Assembly: GCF_027921745.1 (NCBI RefSeq) | Contig: NC_079239.1 | Span: 3,003,501 to 3,067,500, forward strand | Length of the DNA: 64,000 bases | DNA from: Schizosaccharomyces osmophilus | Lineage: Eukaryota > Ascomycota > Schizosaccharomycetes > Schizosaccharomycetales > Schizosaccharomycetaceae | Direction of reading: 5' to 3' | In this document: piece by piece, positions 1 through 11,003 of the stretch | How the letters are laid out: each line of letters begins with the position of its first letter | Position numbering within the stretch: the stretch's first letter is position 1 | Notes under the pieces: model-generated | What the model was told of the DNA's origin: nothing | Seen by the model: the letters and a program-made list of their open reading frames with translations, nothing else | The model's database searches: none | Made by a program: the position numbers and the translations under genes

Positions 1-102
1 TATTGTAGTAGAGCTATCGACGCTAATAAGTATAATCGTATAAGAGGCACATTTCGTGACAGTATTATATCTCAAATGCAACAATTACAGACGTGTGCGT
101 AA
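1..102 (+). CDS. C-terminal end of a gene cut by the left edge (possibly anillin-like Mid2)
   Basis: Frame 1 is open from the first base to a TAA at 100-102 and encodes 33 residues beginning YCSRAIDANKYNRIRG and ending QMQQLQTCA. The composition is protein-like, resembling an amphipathic helix with a basic tail, and the frame runs in from outside the window. In S. pombe, as I recall, the gene upstream of sin1 on the same strand is mid2, an anillin-related septin organiser that ends in a PH domain; a helix like this could close such a domain. That assignment rests on gene order only. The open frame is seen directly; the identity is inference. Confidence 0.4.
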   Translation, partial: YCSRAIDANKYNRIRGTFRDSIISQMQQLQTCA

Positions 103-217
103 GTCAAATCCTAGCCAAAACCCATTACTTTCTAGTTTTGGGGCCTGGTATTTGAAGCATGTTTAACCTCGGAAAAATAAATTTCAATTACAATTGTAAC
201 TCTAAAGCGTCGTGAAA

Positions 218-2296
218 ATGGAATTAACCCAAGAAAAAGAGTAAGTAGCACAGACTTACACCAGTATTGAGTAATCCGAGGAAATTAACAGTATAAACTT
301 TTAGGCTTTTAATTTTTCTCCTAAGAATGCAATATTATCGAACATCGCATAATCCGGTGGATGAAAAGGTAGTTGCTGCAGATATACCGAAAATCCAACA
401 ATTGAGAAAGTATCAGGATTTATTAGGGAAAAGCTATTCATTCACACAATTACCGTTAGAGAGTCCTCCGATTCTTGCTAGTGAATTTACCGCTTCCTTG
501 GAAAAAACTTCAGGAAACAGGAAGAACGCACCGCGAAACTCCAAGGACGGTTCTCACAGCAATTCGAACTTTGAAGACTCGGATTATGCTATTTCAGATA
601 TTTCAGAGTTTTCGGATATGGTTGATCACGAGAATTCATGCATGTTTTCCTTCACCAAAGTTCCAATGCGAGGGAATACACATTCTGAGAGCGAGGATAA
701 TCTAAACCAGGCACAGAAAAATATCAGAAAAGGTATGGAAAGCCGCCTATCGAATGAAAAGACCATTAAACCAAAAATAAATAATAGTCAATCGGTTTCC
801 CACTTTAGCAGCTTATCATCTGAATATGAACGGGTCTTGAATTCATTTTCAGATGAGTCTTTACAAATTAGCGATGGAGAGATAGGTATATATTCTTATC
901 AAAATTCAATAAAAAATGAGGAGGAGGAAGCTGGCTTTAGATCTTTTGAAAAGTCTCGGGAACAGGTCGATGATGATACGTTGAAAAAAGTACCAACTAT
1001 TGTGAAACAGCCAGAGTCTGCATTGCGAAAGCTTTTTGAGAATGCAAATTCGTCAACTCAACAAAATCCTTTGGCGGATAACTTTGCTGGTTTTTCAGGA
1101 CGTGCTGAACCAAATCCTTTGAAACTAAAAATATACTGCCCTTTCAGCGAGAATGCTTCCCAGCCAATGTATGTTGAGTTGCGACATAGTATATTAGTTT
1201 CCGAAGCAATAGGCTATATTCTCTTCCAGTATATTAGTCAAAGTATCATGCCGTTGATTGAAGACGAAGCACAGAATCCAAATTATTGGAACTTGCGTAT
1301 CGTGGAAGATGATGGAGAGTTGGATGATGATTTTCCTGCTCTTGATCGTACCGGGCCCTTAGCGAAATTTTCTTTTGATGCATTTGCCTTAGTAAAAGCT
1401 ACCAATGCTCAAATAAAAGAGAACCAGGCTGCTTTTCCATTCGTTACAACAAAAAAAAAGTTGGCTCCTGTATCTGATGATGATCATTTGCATATACGCA
1501 ATTTAAGCTCTACTTCAAATAATTCTCACAAAGTTGGTGAGAGTGATAAGGATATATTTAACTCCATGCATGTTGTACAAATCCGGTTGTATCCTTATGG
1601 AGAAAGTTCACGTTTTTGTAATGTTGAGGTTTCAAAAAATACACGTTTTGCTATGGTTTTAAATCAAGTTTGCTGGATGAAACAGCTGGAACGTTTCAAA
1701 TACACTTTACGAATTGCGGATTCAAACGTTACTCTCCCTTTAGATAAAACCTTTCAATCAATTGATGGCTTCCCAACTCTAGAGTTGGTGAAAAAGAAAA
1801 TGAGAGATAAGAAAGGACCGGGTCTTCCTGTAAGTACTCCCTCTCCAGAAGAGTCTACCTATAACTCTACTAAGAAAGATTATTTTCCGCCGGCATATAA
1901 CGCTGCAGACATTATGTCCAGTAATACTTATCAAGAGTTTATTGTTTGGAAACGTCAGCCTGTCTCGTTTATGGGACGACATGAACGATTACTCGCTATT
2001 GACGGTGAATATATACACATAATGCCTTCAGAATCTCGAAATATTTTCGAAACGCCCAAGACTACTAGCATTCATGTCGGGTCAATAATTATTTGCAAAC
2101 AATCGAAAAAATCACCATGTAATTTCAAATTGATTATATCGAGAAACCGAGAGACAAAAAGGTAAGAATCAACTTTTACATTCTAGCAACACTAACGCAT
2201 TTTAGATACGATTTCGAGGTTTTATCATCACTGGAGGCCGCGGTTATTGTTAGCAGGGTTCGGACGCTAATGAGTGCTATAGCCAGGAACTATTAA
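218..2296 (+). CDS. sin1: Sin1, TORC2 subunit (SAPK-interacting protein)
   Basis: Adaptor subunit of TOR complex 2 that brings AGC kinases such as Gad8 to Tor1 and links to the stress MAPK Sty1. Three exons: 218-240, 305-2161 and 2206-2296, giving 656 residues, close to the S. pombe protein. The 23-nt first exon encodes MELTQEKE, and after the intron (gtaagt...tttag) the frame continues ELLIFLLRMQYY. The second intron has branch site ctaac at 2192-2196 and joins AAAAG to ATACG (KRYDFEV). An acidic, Ser-rich N-terminal third is followed by a CRIM domain at about residues 275-400 (NPLKLKIYCPF...), a Ras-binding-like fold at about 430-500 and a C-terminal PH domain from about 550 (VWKRQPVSFMGRHERLLAI). 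It faces tfa1 tail to tail, 60 nt away. The order CRIM-RBD-PH is diagnostic of the family. Confidence 0.95.
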
Positions 2297-2356
2297 AAGT
2301 CGGGTTTTCTATTCATAATAGAATTCATGGATATTTTTGGGAATTATGAGTAACAA

Positions 2357-3889
2357 TCAAACATCTTCGAAGTCTGCATCGTCCTCATCATCGTCGACGT
2401 TTTCTTCGTTGTTATCATTGATAATGACATGTTGTTCTTTTGTATCATCGTTTATGTTAAGCGATTCAGAATTTTCTGTATGTAAGTAATTATAATTAGC
2501 CGTGGTATCTTCCGTTTTTATTTTTTTAGGGTCATCATAATTGTTCTTATTTAGATCTTCTTGTTTTCTTTTTACGTGATTAGTCGGAGAAGTAGACGGC
2601 AGACTTGGGACATCCTCAAATTCCTCGTCTTCGTCCTCATCATCGACAATATTAACACTAGGCTCCTGTTGTGTGTCTGTATGCTGTTTCTTAGCACGTA
2701 GACTTGCATAGTAAGCATCTAATGCAGACTTTTCAGTACTGAAATCCTTCTTTTTGTCTTCCTCTTCTTCCACCGTTTCTGAAGAATTGTTGCTATAGTT
2801 AGCATTTTTGGCTCCTACCCTAGTAATTCCACCAGAAATTGTAGACATTGCATGCCATTCAGGAACAGTATTTTGCAAAGCCGCAGCTTGTTTGTCCATG
2901 TTCTTGATCCGAACATCCTCTGCAGACTCTGCCCCTGTAGAAAAGTCAACAGTAATTGAGGGTGAAGAAGTAGCATTACGTAAATCTGCGCTGGATTTGG
3001 GAACGCTTTGAGAAGCAAAGGTTTGATTCTCTACTGATATAGGAACAGCTCTTTCGAGTGCAGTTTGGAAATTGTTCTGAGGCACAACCGTCTCATCTAC
3101 TTGCTTTAGAGCCTCAATGATTTTGCTGACTTGACCCATTAAACGGCCTAAACGCTTTTGACTAGACATCATTTCTGCGCTTTCTTCATCATCCTTTAGT
3201 TCTGTCGCACAATCACTACATAAGAAAGTACCTTCTGGAGTCACCAAGGATAGTACATCTAAGCTTGAATATTTCTTCTGGCAAAACGGACAGACATAAC
3301 CTTTTGAATCAAAATCCTATTTTGGTTAATATGAAACTTTGGGTAATAGGACAAGCTTCAGTTCCCTAAGTGATAAATCATCCTCCTTGCGGTTACAAGA
3401 TACAGGATTTCATTTACTCTAAAGGAAGAACTCGAGAAAGTAAAACCAATATATATGACTTACACTACGCATCCTGTCTTCGACAGTTTTGACCAACTGA
3501 TGCATACGCCATTTGATGCTATCGATCGTGAAGCAATAATCGATATAAAAGTACGTAGTCTGGATTTGCCTTTGTTGTCCCTCTTTCACTTCTGCCCTAC
3601 TCTGACTATTATCAGTTAGAAGAATAATATCAGTAGCCTTACATTGCCAATAAACGATCTTCTCTGAGTTTACCCGCAAGAAAGCGACATTCTTTGATAG
3701 GAATACCCATCAATATAGCAGCTTGCTCATCAGTTAAGCTATTAAATTTATTAGTATTGTCTGAAAGCGAAATGAAACATACGCAGAGTGTCTTAAAACA
3801 GCATCCATAAAAATGATATGCCGAGTCTCATAGAAAGCCCGCATGATCATTTTTATTAGTCTTTGCACAACCTCCGGTGCATTTGACAT
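2357..3889 (-). CDS. tfa1: TFIIE alpha subunit Tfa1
   Basis: Large subunit of general transcription factor TFIIE, which recruits TFIIH to the RNA polymerase II preinitiation complex. Four exons on the minus strand: 3889-3783, 3738-3643, 3605-3464 and 3316-2357, giving 434 residues. Residues 1 to about 95 form the winged helix (DEQAAILMGIPIKECRFLAG, then KWRMHQLVKTVEDRM). A four-cysteine zinc ribbon follows: VCPFCQKK, then FLCSDCATELKDDEES. The C-terminal half is low complexity and very acidic, ending EDDADFEDV, as expected for TFIIE alpha. The third intron (3463-3317) is long for this genome at 147 nt. Exon phases join without stops and restore the known domain order, so the model is well supported. 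Confidence 0.95.
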
Positions 3890-4222
3890 TATTAATGTTT
3901 CAAGACGAAAGAATTGGGTATGATATGCAACTTTGCACAGGTCGAAATTTTTCCTGCGTCAGTATGGTTTTGCTTGAACCCTTATGGCAATTATGTACAC
4001 CTGAATGGATGCTTACAGAAGAGTAAGTAGAATTCTAATACTTGAATTAATATTTATTGTAAATTTCGTAAGCAAAGGAAAGTGATATTCTTTTCATTCA
4101 AGTATTTATTATCATAAACAGAGGCAAACCAAGAATGTAAAACTTGTTTCAATTTACGTTTATTTTTAATGAATAAATAATACTTATAAGTTAAGAGAAA
4201 ATATGGGAAACCGTAAACGAAG
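3890..4222. other. Intergenic: tfa1 promoter and PROPPIN gene 3' region
   Basis: Both flanking genes are on the minus strand, so this holds the tfa1 promoter and the 3' tail of the PROPPIN gene. On the plus strand an ATG at 3964 opens 59 nt (MVLLEPLWQLCTPEWMLTEE) that run straight into a perfect GTAAGT donor at 4023. It looks like a first exon, but no convincing second exon was found. Nothing else is recognisable. Confidence 0.5.
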
Positions 4223-5533
4223 TTAGAGTGAGCCATCGGCTTCCAAGACATAATCATAACTATAATTGGCATGGGACATAATCTGGTCATCAGGTTGCGT
4301 TATTTCATGAATAGTTAGACGAAGTTTCTGATATGCAGCGTCGCTATAACAAATCATCAGGGTCATCTCATCAAGCCAATGAAGAAGAACTGGACTCGAT
4401 TGGTACAGCTGGATTCTCCAATGGGCACGTTTTCCATTGTCAATCAACTTAAGCATTTTCCTTTTCCAATGTGTCTGACGGAGTGATTCATTTCTTGGTG
4501 AAAGTAGTTCATGTGTGTCCTGAGGATCGGGGATTGGAGGCTTTATACTCCTCTTGGCATTGGGACTCCCGTGTAACGAGAATACGTGCAAAGTCTCTTT
4601 CGTACTAGCACATGCCAATAGTAATTCATCAGGTGAAAATGCCAATTGGCTAATAGATGCATACTGATAGCCCCTTCGAAACTCAGATACCTTTTCTCCT
4701 GTTTCTGCATTCCATACTCTAAGAAGGGTACCAGAGGAAGATGAAGAGGCAACTTTGGAACCCGATTTAGATATACCTAAACAAGAAATTTCGCTGTCAT
4801 GTGCTGAAATAATGCTCGTGTTGATAAGCTCTTTTAGCAAAAATAAAATCTGGACTTGTCCGATTTTTTTCGAGGGAAAAACCACCGCGGTTTTTTCCTT
4901 CGTGGTCACCATAGAACATAAACCTAAGTGAATTAGTCAATATATATCTGTTTTCGAAAGTGATGAACAAACCTTTAGGGTTTTGGGTGTCTATAGTCCT
5001 AAGTAATTTCATAGCATGGGTAAAATGATACAAAAAGAGTTTTGAAGCAGTAGCAATAACCAAACTTGGAGTCGTTAGTTTGTTTTTCTTGTCAAGAGAA
5101 ACCCTACCAGCACATACTGTTCACCATTAAACGATAATCCTTTAATTTCAAAGTGTAACTCAAGCTCGCGGACAGGTTTTTCCTTCACATCATCCCAAAC
5201 AATGAGCTAAACGAAAGAAATTAGGTTAAGATGTACAAAACACGAAAAATAAAGCGTACCTTATTTGATGGATATTTTGGATTGTTCCCACCTCCCACCA
5301 GCAGTAGAATATTGCTTCTATAAAGCATCTGCACTATCGAAAATCCTTCATTCTTAAATTCTGTATCTTGTCAGCAATGAATTCTCCATTATATAGTAGA
5401 AAACTTATAACCACGTACTTCTTTGAGCTCTCAACTTCAAAGGATTCAATTGAAAGATTTTGTATCCATTGTCCAGTGAAACAGATAGACATGATGCATC
5501 CTGATTTAATGATATGCTATTGACTTTCAGCAT
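4223..5533 (-). CDS. PROPPIN WD-repeat protein (Hsv2/Atg18 family)
   Basis: Seven-bladed beta-propeller that binds PI3P and PI(3,5)P2 on endosomes and autophagic membranes. Five exons: 5533-5419, 5366-5260, 5206-5118, 5064-4973 and 4923-4223, giving 367 residues. The lipid-binding signature FRRG lies in the context [19 protein letters not shown], and the usual blade sequences are present ([23 protein letters not shown]). The first exon [18 protein letters not shown] matches the family N-terminus. The third intron has a clean actaac branch site. The gene sits directly upstream of vps34 on the same strand, and Vps34 makes the PI3P this protein reads; that neighbourhood is probably coincidental. 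Fission yeast has three PROPPINs, and I assign this one to the Hsv2/Atg18 group without choosing a paralogue. The N-terminus could be slightly longer than modelled. Confidence 0.88.
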
Positions 5534-6184
5534 CCCAATTTACATCGACTTTGAATAGAACAGATGGATATGAATACTAACAATTGAATTGGCAAGTCTA
5601 AAGACGCACAAAAATAATACAAACAATACACTCAATAGCCTTATATATTATATTAATAATTATCATAACCGTAATGCTTTTATAAGCATAAAGGACAATA
5701 AAAACAATTTCTGCTGTCGCAAGGAAGTTTTCTTGAATAGGACATTGCCATAGCCTCTAAAGATATGTCGTTCGCATCTTAAAAGCGCTTGGCTTGATGA
5801 GGTGAGAAGCTAAACCCTTCAAGCCATGGCAGTCAATCCTTTCAATCTAAAAGTCCCACTTGCAGAGATTCAATCGACTTTTCCAATCAAATTTTGTAAA
5901 GAAATAACTGTTCGATTGTTTGATCTTAATCTATGAAACTATTTGTACTTCTAGAATTGTAACCTTTGCGTTTTGTTGACCTCGAATTTGAAGTTATTCT
6001 TTATGGTTATAACAGTTGTAGGTATACATAAAAAACAAAAAGAAAATCCATTTTCTTTGAATAAGATAGTAAGGAATAACATTCAGATTTTATTATTTGA
6101 TTAAAATTAGTCATAAACAGTAGCATTAAAAGAAAAAACATAAGAATGAATCGCATTGTCTAGAAAAGTTTTGGATACGCTTGC
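5534..6184. other. Intergenic between vps34 (3' end) and PROPPIN gene (5' end)
   Basis: AT-rich tandem spacer on the minus strand containing the PROPPIN promoter and the vps34 3' region. The plus strand has a 36-residue ATG frame at 5826-5936 (MAVNPFNLKVPLAEI...) without supporting context. No RNA gene or repeat is seen. Confidence 0.5.
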
Positions 6185-8596
6185 TCATGAGCGCATATAT
6201 TGAGCAAGGTTATGCATACGGTCAATAATTTGTGGAAATAAAGCACTGACAGAATCCGTGATTAACTGTTCGAAATACATGATGGCATCAGACTCCGACA
6301 TTTGTAAGCAAAAACGTTCCTTCACTTTGTAAACTACTTTGTCCTTATCGAACTTGATGTCTGGAATATTGGCATCCACCATTAACGAGAAAAGATTTAG
6401 TATAAGGTTGGAAGATTTTCGAAGTGCAGTAAATGTGGTGTAACAATATGACTTGAACTGTTGATAAAAAGGAGAATTGTAACCTCCCATACCTTCGACC
6501 ATTTCTTTTGAAAGCTTCATAGCTGGTGAAAAAAGTTTCGGGTCTCTTCCCAAAATATACCCGAAATCTGCGTGGAAGAAATGGCCATCTTCCGTAATTA
6601 ACAAGTTATCCAAATGACGGTCACCGACACCCAATAGATAGGTTATTACACAGTATCCGGCACAGCTTCGAATATAGTTATCCATTGCTTCTGGATGAAT
6701 GCCGTACGTATTAGTGGTAGTGTCATTATCTGGATTGTGTTCCCGTAAATAAGCTAAAACACTACCCCTGTATTCAGCAAGTATACTAGCCAAAGTTTTC
6801 GATGGAACAAACTGCACAGCCCCGTGAGTTGGTCCCGTAGCCAAAATCCTGTATGGCTTAAGATGGAGATCTAACTTTTCTTTTTTTAATAACTTATCCA
6901 TAAGTGTCAATATTTGTATCACCAGTTGATCTTGCCGCAAATCATCTCCGTTCTTAAATATAATCGGATATGAACTATCATCCTCACATCTAAAAACTAA
7001 GCGGAGAGGTTGCATGGTTGATTTAAAGACAGTGCAAGCTTCAGGATTAATTCCTATTATATTAATAGAGGGATCCAGAGGGAGTGGAAGTGGTGTGAAA
7101 TTCATGAAATGATGCTTGGAATCAACTAGGACAGATTTCAAGTATTCTATTTTTTTTATTCTTGTTCCCCGGTATGCTTGAACTGATTTGCTCAACCGAA
7201 GCAATTTTTCAATGAATTTGGCCTGTGTTGCAAGCGCCTCACGGATTGCTCTTCCCTCACTTGATTTGGAAAGCTCTTGCTGAAGAAGAAACATTACCGA
7301 AGAAAATAATTTGTTAGAGGGCTCATCTTGAATTTCAACCACTAAATACCAGTACAAATCATTTCCGATACTAGGCGAAGAGACGGCACGACTGACCAAA
7401 AAGCTAGCTAAAGGACTTGGTTTGGGATTTTCCTTAGCACTGCCTGGAATATCGTATCGCAAAGCTTGTACGAGTTGAAGCAGATACAAGGAAAGCTCCT
7501 CGTTGGATGCTGTCTCCAGTCTGGAAACAGCGTACGCACGCACTGTTGGGTTTTTGAATGAAGGACTCAGTAGTTCCAAAGCATCATCAATGTCAATCTG
7601 AGTCCAACTATCCAAAAGACTAAGAGCTTGATTTACTTCTGTACTATCAGACCACATGACACTCTTTAGAAACTTTGTCATAGCCTTTTTGTTCCTAGTT
7701 AAGTAGTATCGGAATTTCCAAATCAAATCCTTTTCTTCCAGTGACAGGTCATCGCTGGGAGGATAAGACATAATATTCTCCAATTCTTTACGGATTTTGG
7801 AGTTTGGCTTCAAGTCTCTATCCAACGGCCCATTACGCTGAGAACGAACAAGTCTGCGATGTTTTAGTTCTGCAGGACTGTCAAAATTCGATTCCAAATC
7901 AAAAGACGAGGAAAAGACAGATGTATATATACATTCATAGTTAAGATTTTGATATAAGATAGGAAATGAAAACTGCAAAAACTCGACATAAAGATACGGG
8001 GTGTGAACAAGAGGAATGTAAGAAGATCGATAAGCCTTTAATGTTGTCAAGGAAAGCTCGTCCAGCCATGCAATTGAAGGTAGGTCACCCAATTGAAGCT
8101 TAAACAGTAATTGATCAAAGCGTTCGACTTCATGGACTTTCTCGCTTTCAGCAGAAGTTAGTGTATTACATTTCGTGCTTTCGTCGTTTAACGTATAGAC
8201 TGGTATTTTTTGTAGTCCTTGCCTTAATAGCTTATTTTCATCAAATAATGCGTATTTCGCGCTTCCAACAAACTCGTATTTGGTTTCATCATGCAAAGAG
8301 GGTTTCCACATAGAAATTAAAAAATGTGAATTCGCAGGAAGCTCTGCCACACTAATTTCAAAGTTAGCCCAATCGTTTTTAGCAAGTTTTGATAGCTCAG
8401 TGGGAAGCACACTTTTGTTTGGAGTCTTTGAAACAAAAAATCGTTGAACTAAGGAAATTGGTTCGCTGTCTGAAAACAGCTGAAAGGAACACAGATGTGA
8501 GTCTAGAGCATCCTTCCATTCGAAAAAGCATAGCTTTATTAGAAATTTGGCATTCACTTTGCTTGAAGGGCAATAGGAGAAAACTAGTTTATCCAT
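6185..8596 (-). CDS. vps34: Class III phosphatidylinositol 3-kinase Vps34/Pik3
   Basis: Phosphorylates phosphatidylinositol at position 3 for endosomal sorting and autophagy, working in complexes with Vps15, Vps30/Atg6 and Atg14 or Vps38. A single exon encodes 803 residues, about the length of the S. pombe enzyme. An N-terminal C2 domain is followed by the helical PIK domain (about residues 280-460) and the lipid kinase domain. In the kinase domain I see KNGDDLRQDQLVIQ, the catalytic loop GVGDRHLDNLL near residue 650 and the Mg-binding HADFGYILGRDPK near 674. The C-terminus LAQYMRS ends with the conserved amphipathic helix needed for membrane activity. The ATG at 8594-8596 is the natural start. 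Confidence 0.97.
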   Translation of the reverse strand: MDKLVFSYCPSSKVNAKFLIKLCFFEWKDALDSHLCSFQLFSDSEPISLVQRFFVSKTPNKSVLPTELSKLAKNDWANFEISVAELPANSHFLISMWKPSLHDETKYEFVGSAKYALFDENKLLRQGLQKIPVYTLNDESTKCNTLTSAESEKVHEVERFDQLLFKLQLGDLPSIAWLDELSLTTLKAYRSSYIPLVHTPYLYVEFLQFSFPILYQNLNYECIYTSVFSSSFDLESNFDSPAELKHRRLVRSQRNGPLDRDLKPNSKIRKELENIMSYPPSDDLSLEEKDLIWKFRYYLTRNKKAMTKFLKSVMWSDSTEVNQALSLLDSWTQIDIDDALELLSPSFKNPTVRAYAVSRLETASNEELSLYLLQLVQALRYDIPGSAKENPKPSPLASFLVSRAVSSPSIGNDLYWYLVVEIQDEPSNKLFSSVMFLLQQELSKSSEGRAIREALATQAKFIEKLLRLSKSVQAYRGTRIKKIEYLKSVLVDSKHHFMNFTPLPLPLDPSINIIGINPEACTVFKSTMQPLRLVFRCEDDSSYPIIFKNGDDLRQDQLVIQILTLMDKLLKKEKLDLHLKPYRILATGPTHGAVQFVPSKTLASILAEYRGSVLAYLREHNPDNDTTTNTYGIHPEAMDNYIRSCAGYCVITYLLGVGDRHLDNLLITEDGHFFHADFGYILGRDPKLFSPAMKLSKEMVEGMGGYNSPFYQQFKSYCYTTFTALRKSSNLILNLFSLMVDANIPDIKFDKDKVVYKVKERFCLQMSESDAIMYFEQLITDSVSALFPQIIDRMHNLAQYMRS

Positions 8597-9600
8597 TCCA
8601 TAAGTATTGCATATATCGCACTGTTCGTTCTCTATTACATATAAAAAAGAAGAGCAAGCAGAATATTAGAGCTGGTTTATTGAATGTAGTTGTGGAAAGT
8701 GGATTCTGGAGGAATGTATTGAACGAGCTTGCAGGTTAAGTATAGGTGGTGGATCTTAAGATTCTCTGCTATCTGAAGCAGTAAGATGTTCTGAAGAATA
8801 ACATGAACTACGCTTAATATAGTAGGTATAATTAAGAGAAAGATATCAATAGATGGCATCAGCATCGCTTCTTTCATTATGAAATCTTGAACGCCAGTAC
8901 CACAGTCAAAACAACAAGAAAACATTGAATAAAATAGAAGACATTGGCTTTCTTTTTTATCATATTTTCTTGCTCAGTTGTTTCATAGAATTCATCAAAA
9001 GAAAAGGCATTGAATATCTAGGGACTCAACGAAAGCTGTATATCTACAATAAAATCAAAAATGAAAGAAATGGAAGTATACTCTATCAAATGTTTTAGGT
9101 AGCCCATTAATAGAAGGTGCTGCTTCTGACAGAACGCTCAGGTTAATCTTCTATGAGGATAGAAAAAAGAAAGGTTGGATTCCTGCTTGCGCATAACGGA
9201 ACAGACTAGTAGTTTCAGATTGCATATGTTTAAGGATTTTTATACTTGAACTTTTGAAACCGTCTACGTTGGTCACTAAACTTACCAAGCAAATAATGGG
9301 CTCGAAAAAACACTGAACGAAAAAGCAAACAAGGAAACAAATTAAACATGAACCAATGTTTAGTTTCTCTTTTAGGTATCTCTACGTTGTCATAAATTTT
9401 TGCTCGTTTGAAAAGAAGTGTCAACATATCTTCATTCTTTTAAAAGAAAGAGTCCTTTATAAGGTTGGTTATCAACACTAAGTGTCAAAATGAGTTCGAA
9501 CACCGAAATACAATCTGCGTTTCTCTTGGCTGACTCGCGATCCTTTTCGTTCCTCGACATTTGTTTAACTTACAGTGGGCATTCTTCCTCGAAATAAAGC
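8597..9600. other. Divergent promoter region vps34/dil1 with unassigned open stretches
   Basis: One kilobase between the divergent starts of vps34 and dil1. On the plus strand several overlapping stretches at about 8808-9196 read like protein in different frames, for example EYLGTQRKLYIYNKIKN and LRLIFYEDRKKKGWIPAC. On the minus strand a 65-codon ATG frame at 9230-9427 contains an internal GTAAGT. None gives an intact gene that I can support. A 35-codon uORF for dil1 lies at 9490-9597. Confidence 0.4.
9490..9597 (+). CDS. Upstream ORF in the dil1 leader
   Basis: ATG at 9490 opens 35 codons (MSSNTEIQSAFLLADSRSF...) and stops with TAA at 9595-9597, three bases before the dil1 ATG at 9601. If the dil1 transcript starts upstream of 9490, ribosomes would translate this first and would need to reinitiate or leak past it. 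The frame is seen directly; the regulatory role is inferred and depends on the transcription start site. Confidence 0.35.
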   Translation: MSSNTEIQSAFLLADSRSFSFLDICLTYSGHSSSK

Positions 9601-11003
9601 ATGGAACCAATTTTGGAGAAACTATTTAATCAAACGTTAAAAAATAACGTTCTAAAAGAATCCAGTATTCTACTTATAGGTATGTTTGTTTGTTGTCCCT
9701 TCAAGAAGAATCGTTGCTAAAGAAAGTAGGAAATTGTTCTGGATTTTCGGACCTCTTGGGCAAATGCAACATCCATTCCATTTCGAAAGAGAGTAAAAAC
9801 TGTCCGTTCATTTCGTCTCCGATTGTCAATTGCTATGAAATATCTTATGAGTGCTTTGCTCTGTATACAGACATAGGAGGTACGTTCAGTATAAAAGATG
9901 GATTTTACTTACATAAAAAGAAAAAAGCCATATAATTCACGTATGGCAGTCGTCCTGTATAACAGACCAACTATTACAATTCTTTGTGCACCAGTCATTA
10001 CGTTCGCATGGACTGGATGCATTATGGGTGATATATGTGAATCATGTATTTTTCGAAAATCCAAAAGGTTTTGCAAAGGAGCTTCTGGAAGTTTTACGAG
10101 TCTGTCAGCACTCTATTAGCGAATTTCATCAGGAATTCTTCATAACACGAGACAAGCGTAAGTGGGATCATTGAAATTTACTTATAAGCTAACAAAACAG
10201 GGCAAAAAATTATGAACCAATATCATAGTCTTTTCTCAACAATCGCTCCCGATGAATTTAGCTCATTTTTCAACTTTACATTAATCTTACCCCAGGTATA
10301 TACGGATCTTATAATTTTTTGCTGACCTCTATAGCTTGATGATGACAATGAAACGCCTTCTATGAACGACGATATGAAAGACTTTATACAACAGTTTGCT
10401 CGAAGTCTATTGCTCCTGATTCCCACATCTTCTTTAATGTACCTTTCGTCGAATCCATATTCATGGGACAATTTTAAAAGTCTGCTAAAGCTCTATCTCT
10501 TAAATGATGAATCTGGTATAATTCAAGAAAACCATCGTATTATAGCTGTAAATACGATTGAAAATGATAGACTTTTAGTTCCGCCTTGTTGGGACACAAT
10601 GCAAAAAATTCAAAACGTCAATCTTAAGTTCCAAACTGTTGTCGTTGATGTGGCTACAAAACAGCTTCATCAAGTTTTTGAGACGGACGACTTGATCATT
10701 TATTATGAAAGCAATTTCCATAATCAGAGAGACAATCAGCGGATACCGGATGATGAATTAGACTTTCCTTGCAAATCACACCAGCAATTTCTAATGGAAT
10801 TACTGAACAAATACAATGGCTTTCAAGGCCATGAAGGTGCTACAAAGCAGCTTCATCGCAATCAAAATCCACTCATCCAAGATGACCAAGATGAAATTTC
10901 ATTAAGTAATATATCTAAAAAATTAAACGTCGGACAAAATCATGAGTCCAATAACGCTTTATCAATCTTTTTTTCTGATATTCTAAACGAGAATATAAAT
11001 TAA
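9601..11003 (+). CDS. dil1: Dynein light intermediate chain Dil1
   Basis: Light intermediate chain of cytoplasmic dynein, needed for meiotic nuclear oscillation in fission yeast. Five exons: 9601-9679, 9727-9879, 9921-10157, 10201-10295 and 10335-11003, giving 410 residues. The N-terminus is Ras-like, but the P-loop region reads ILLIVGNCSGFSDLLGKC, without a clear GKS/T. IHVWQSS follows, then the C-terminal part LLVPPCWDTMQKIQNVN, typical of the family (compare PxGWDSxxKI). The identification rests on this motif, the overall layout and the gene's position between vps34 and tel2, which matches what I recall of S. pombe. Its stop codon shares TTAA with the tel2 stop on the other strand. Confidence 0.82.
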
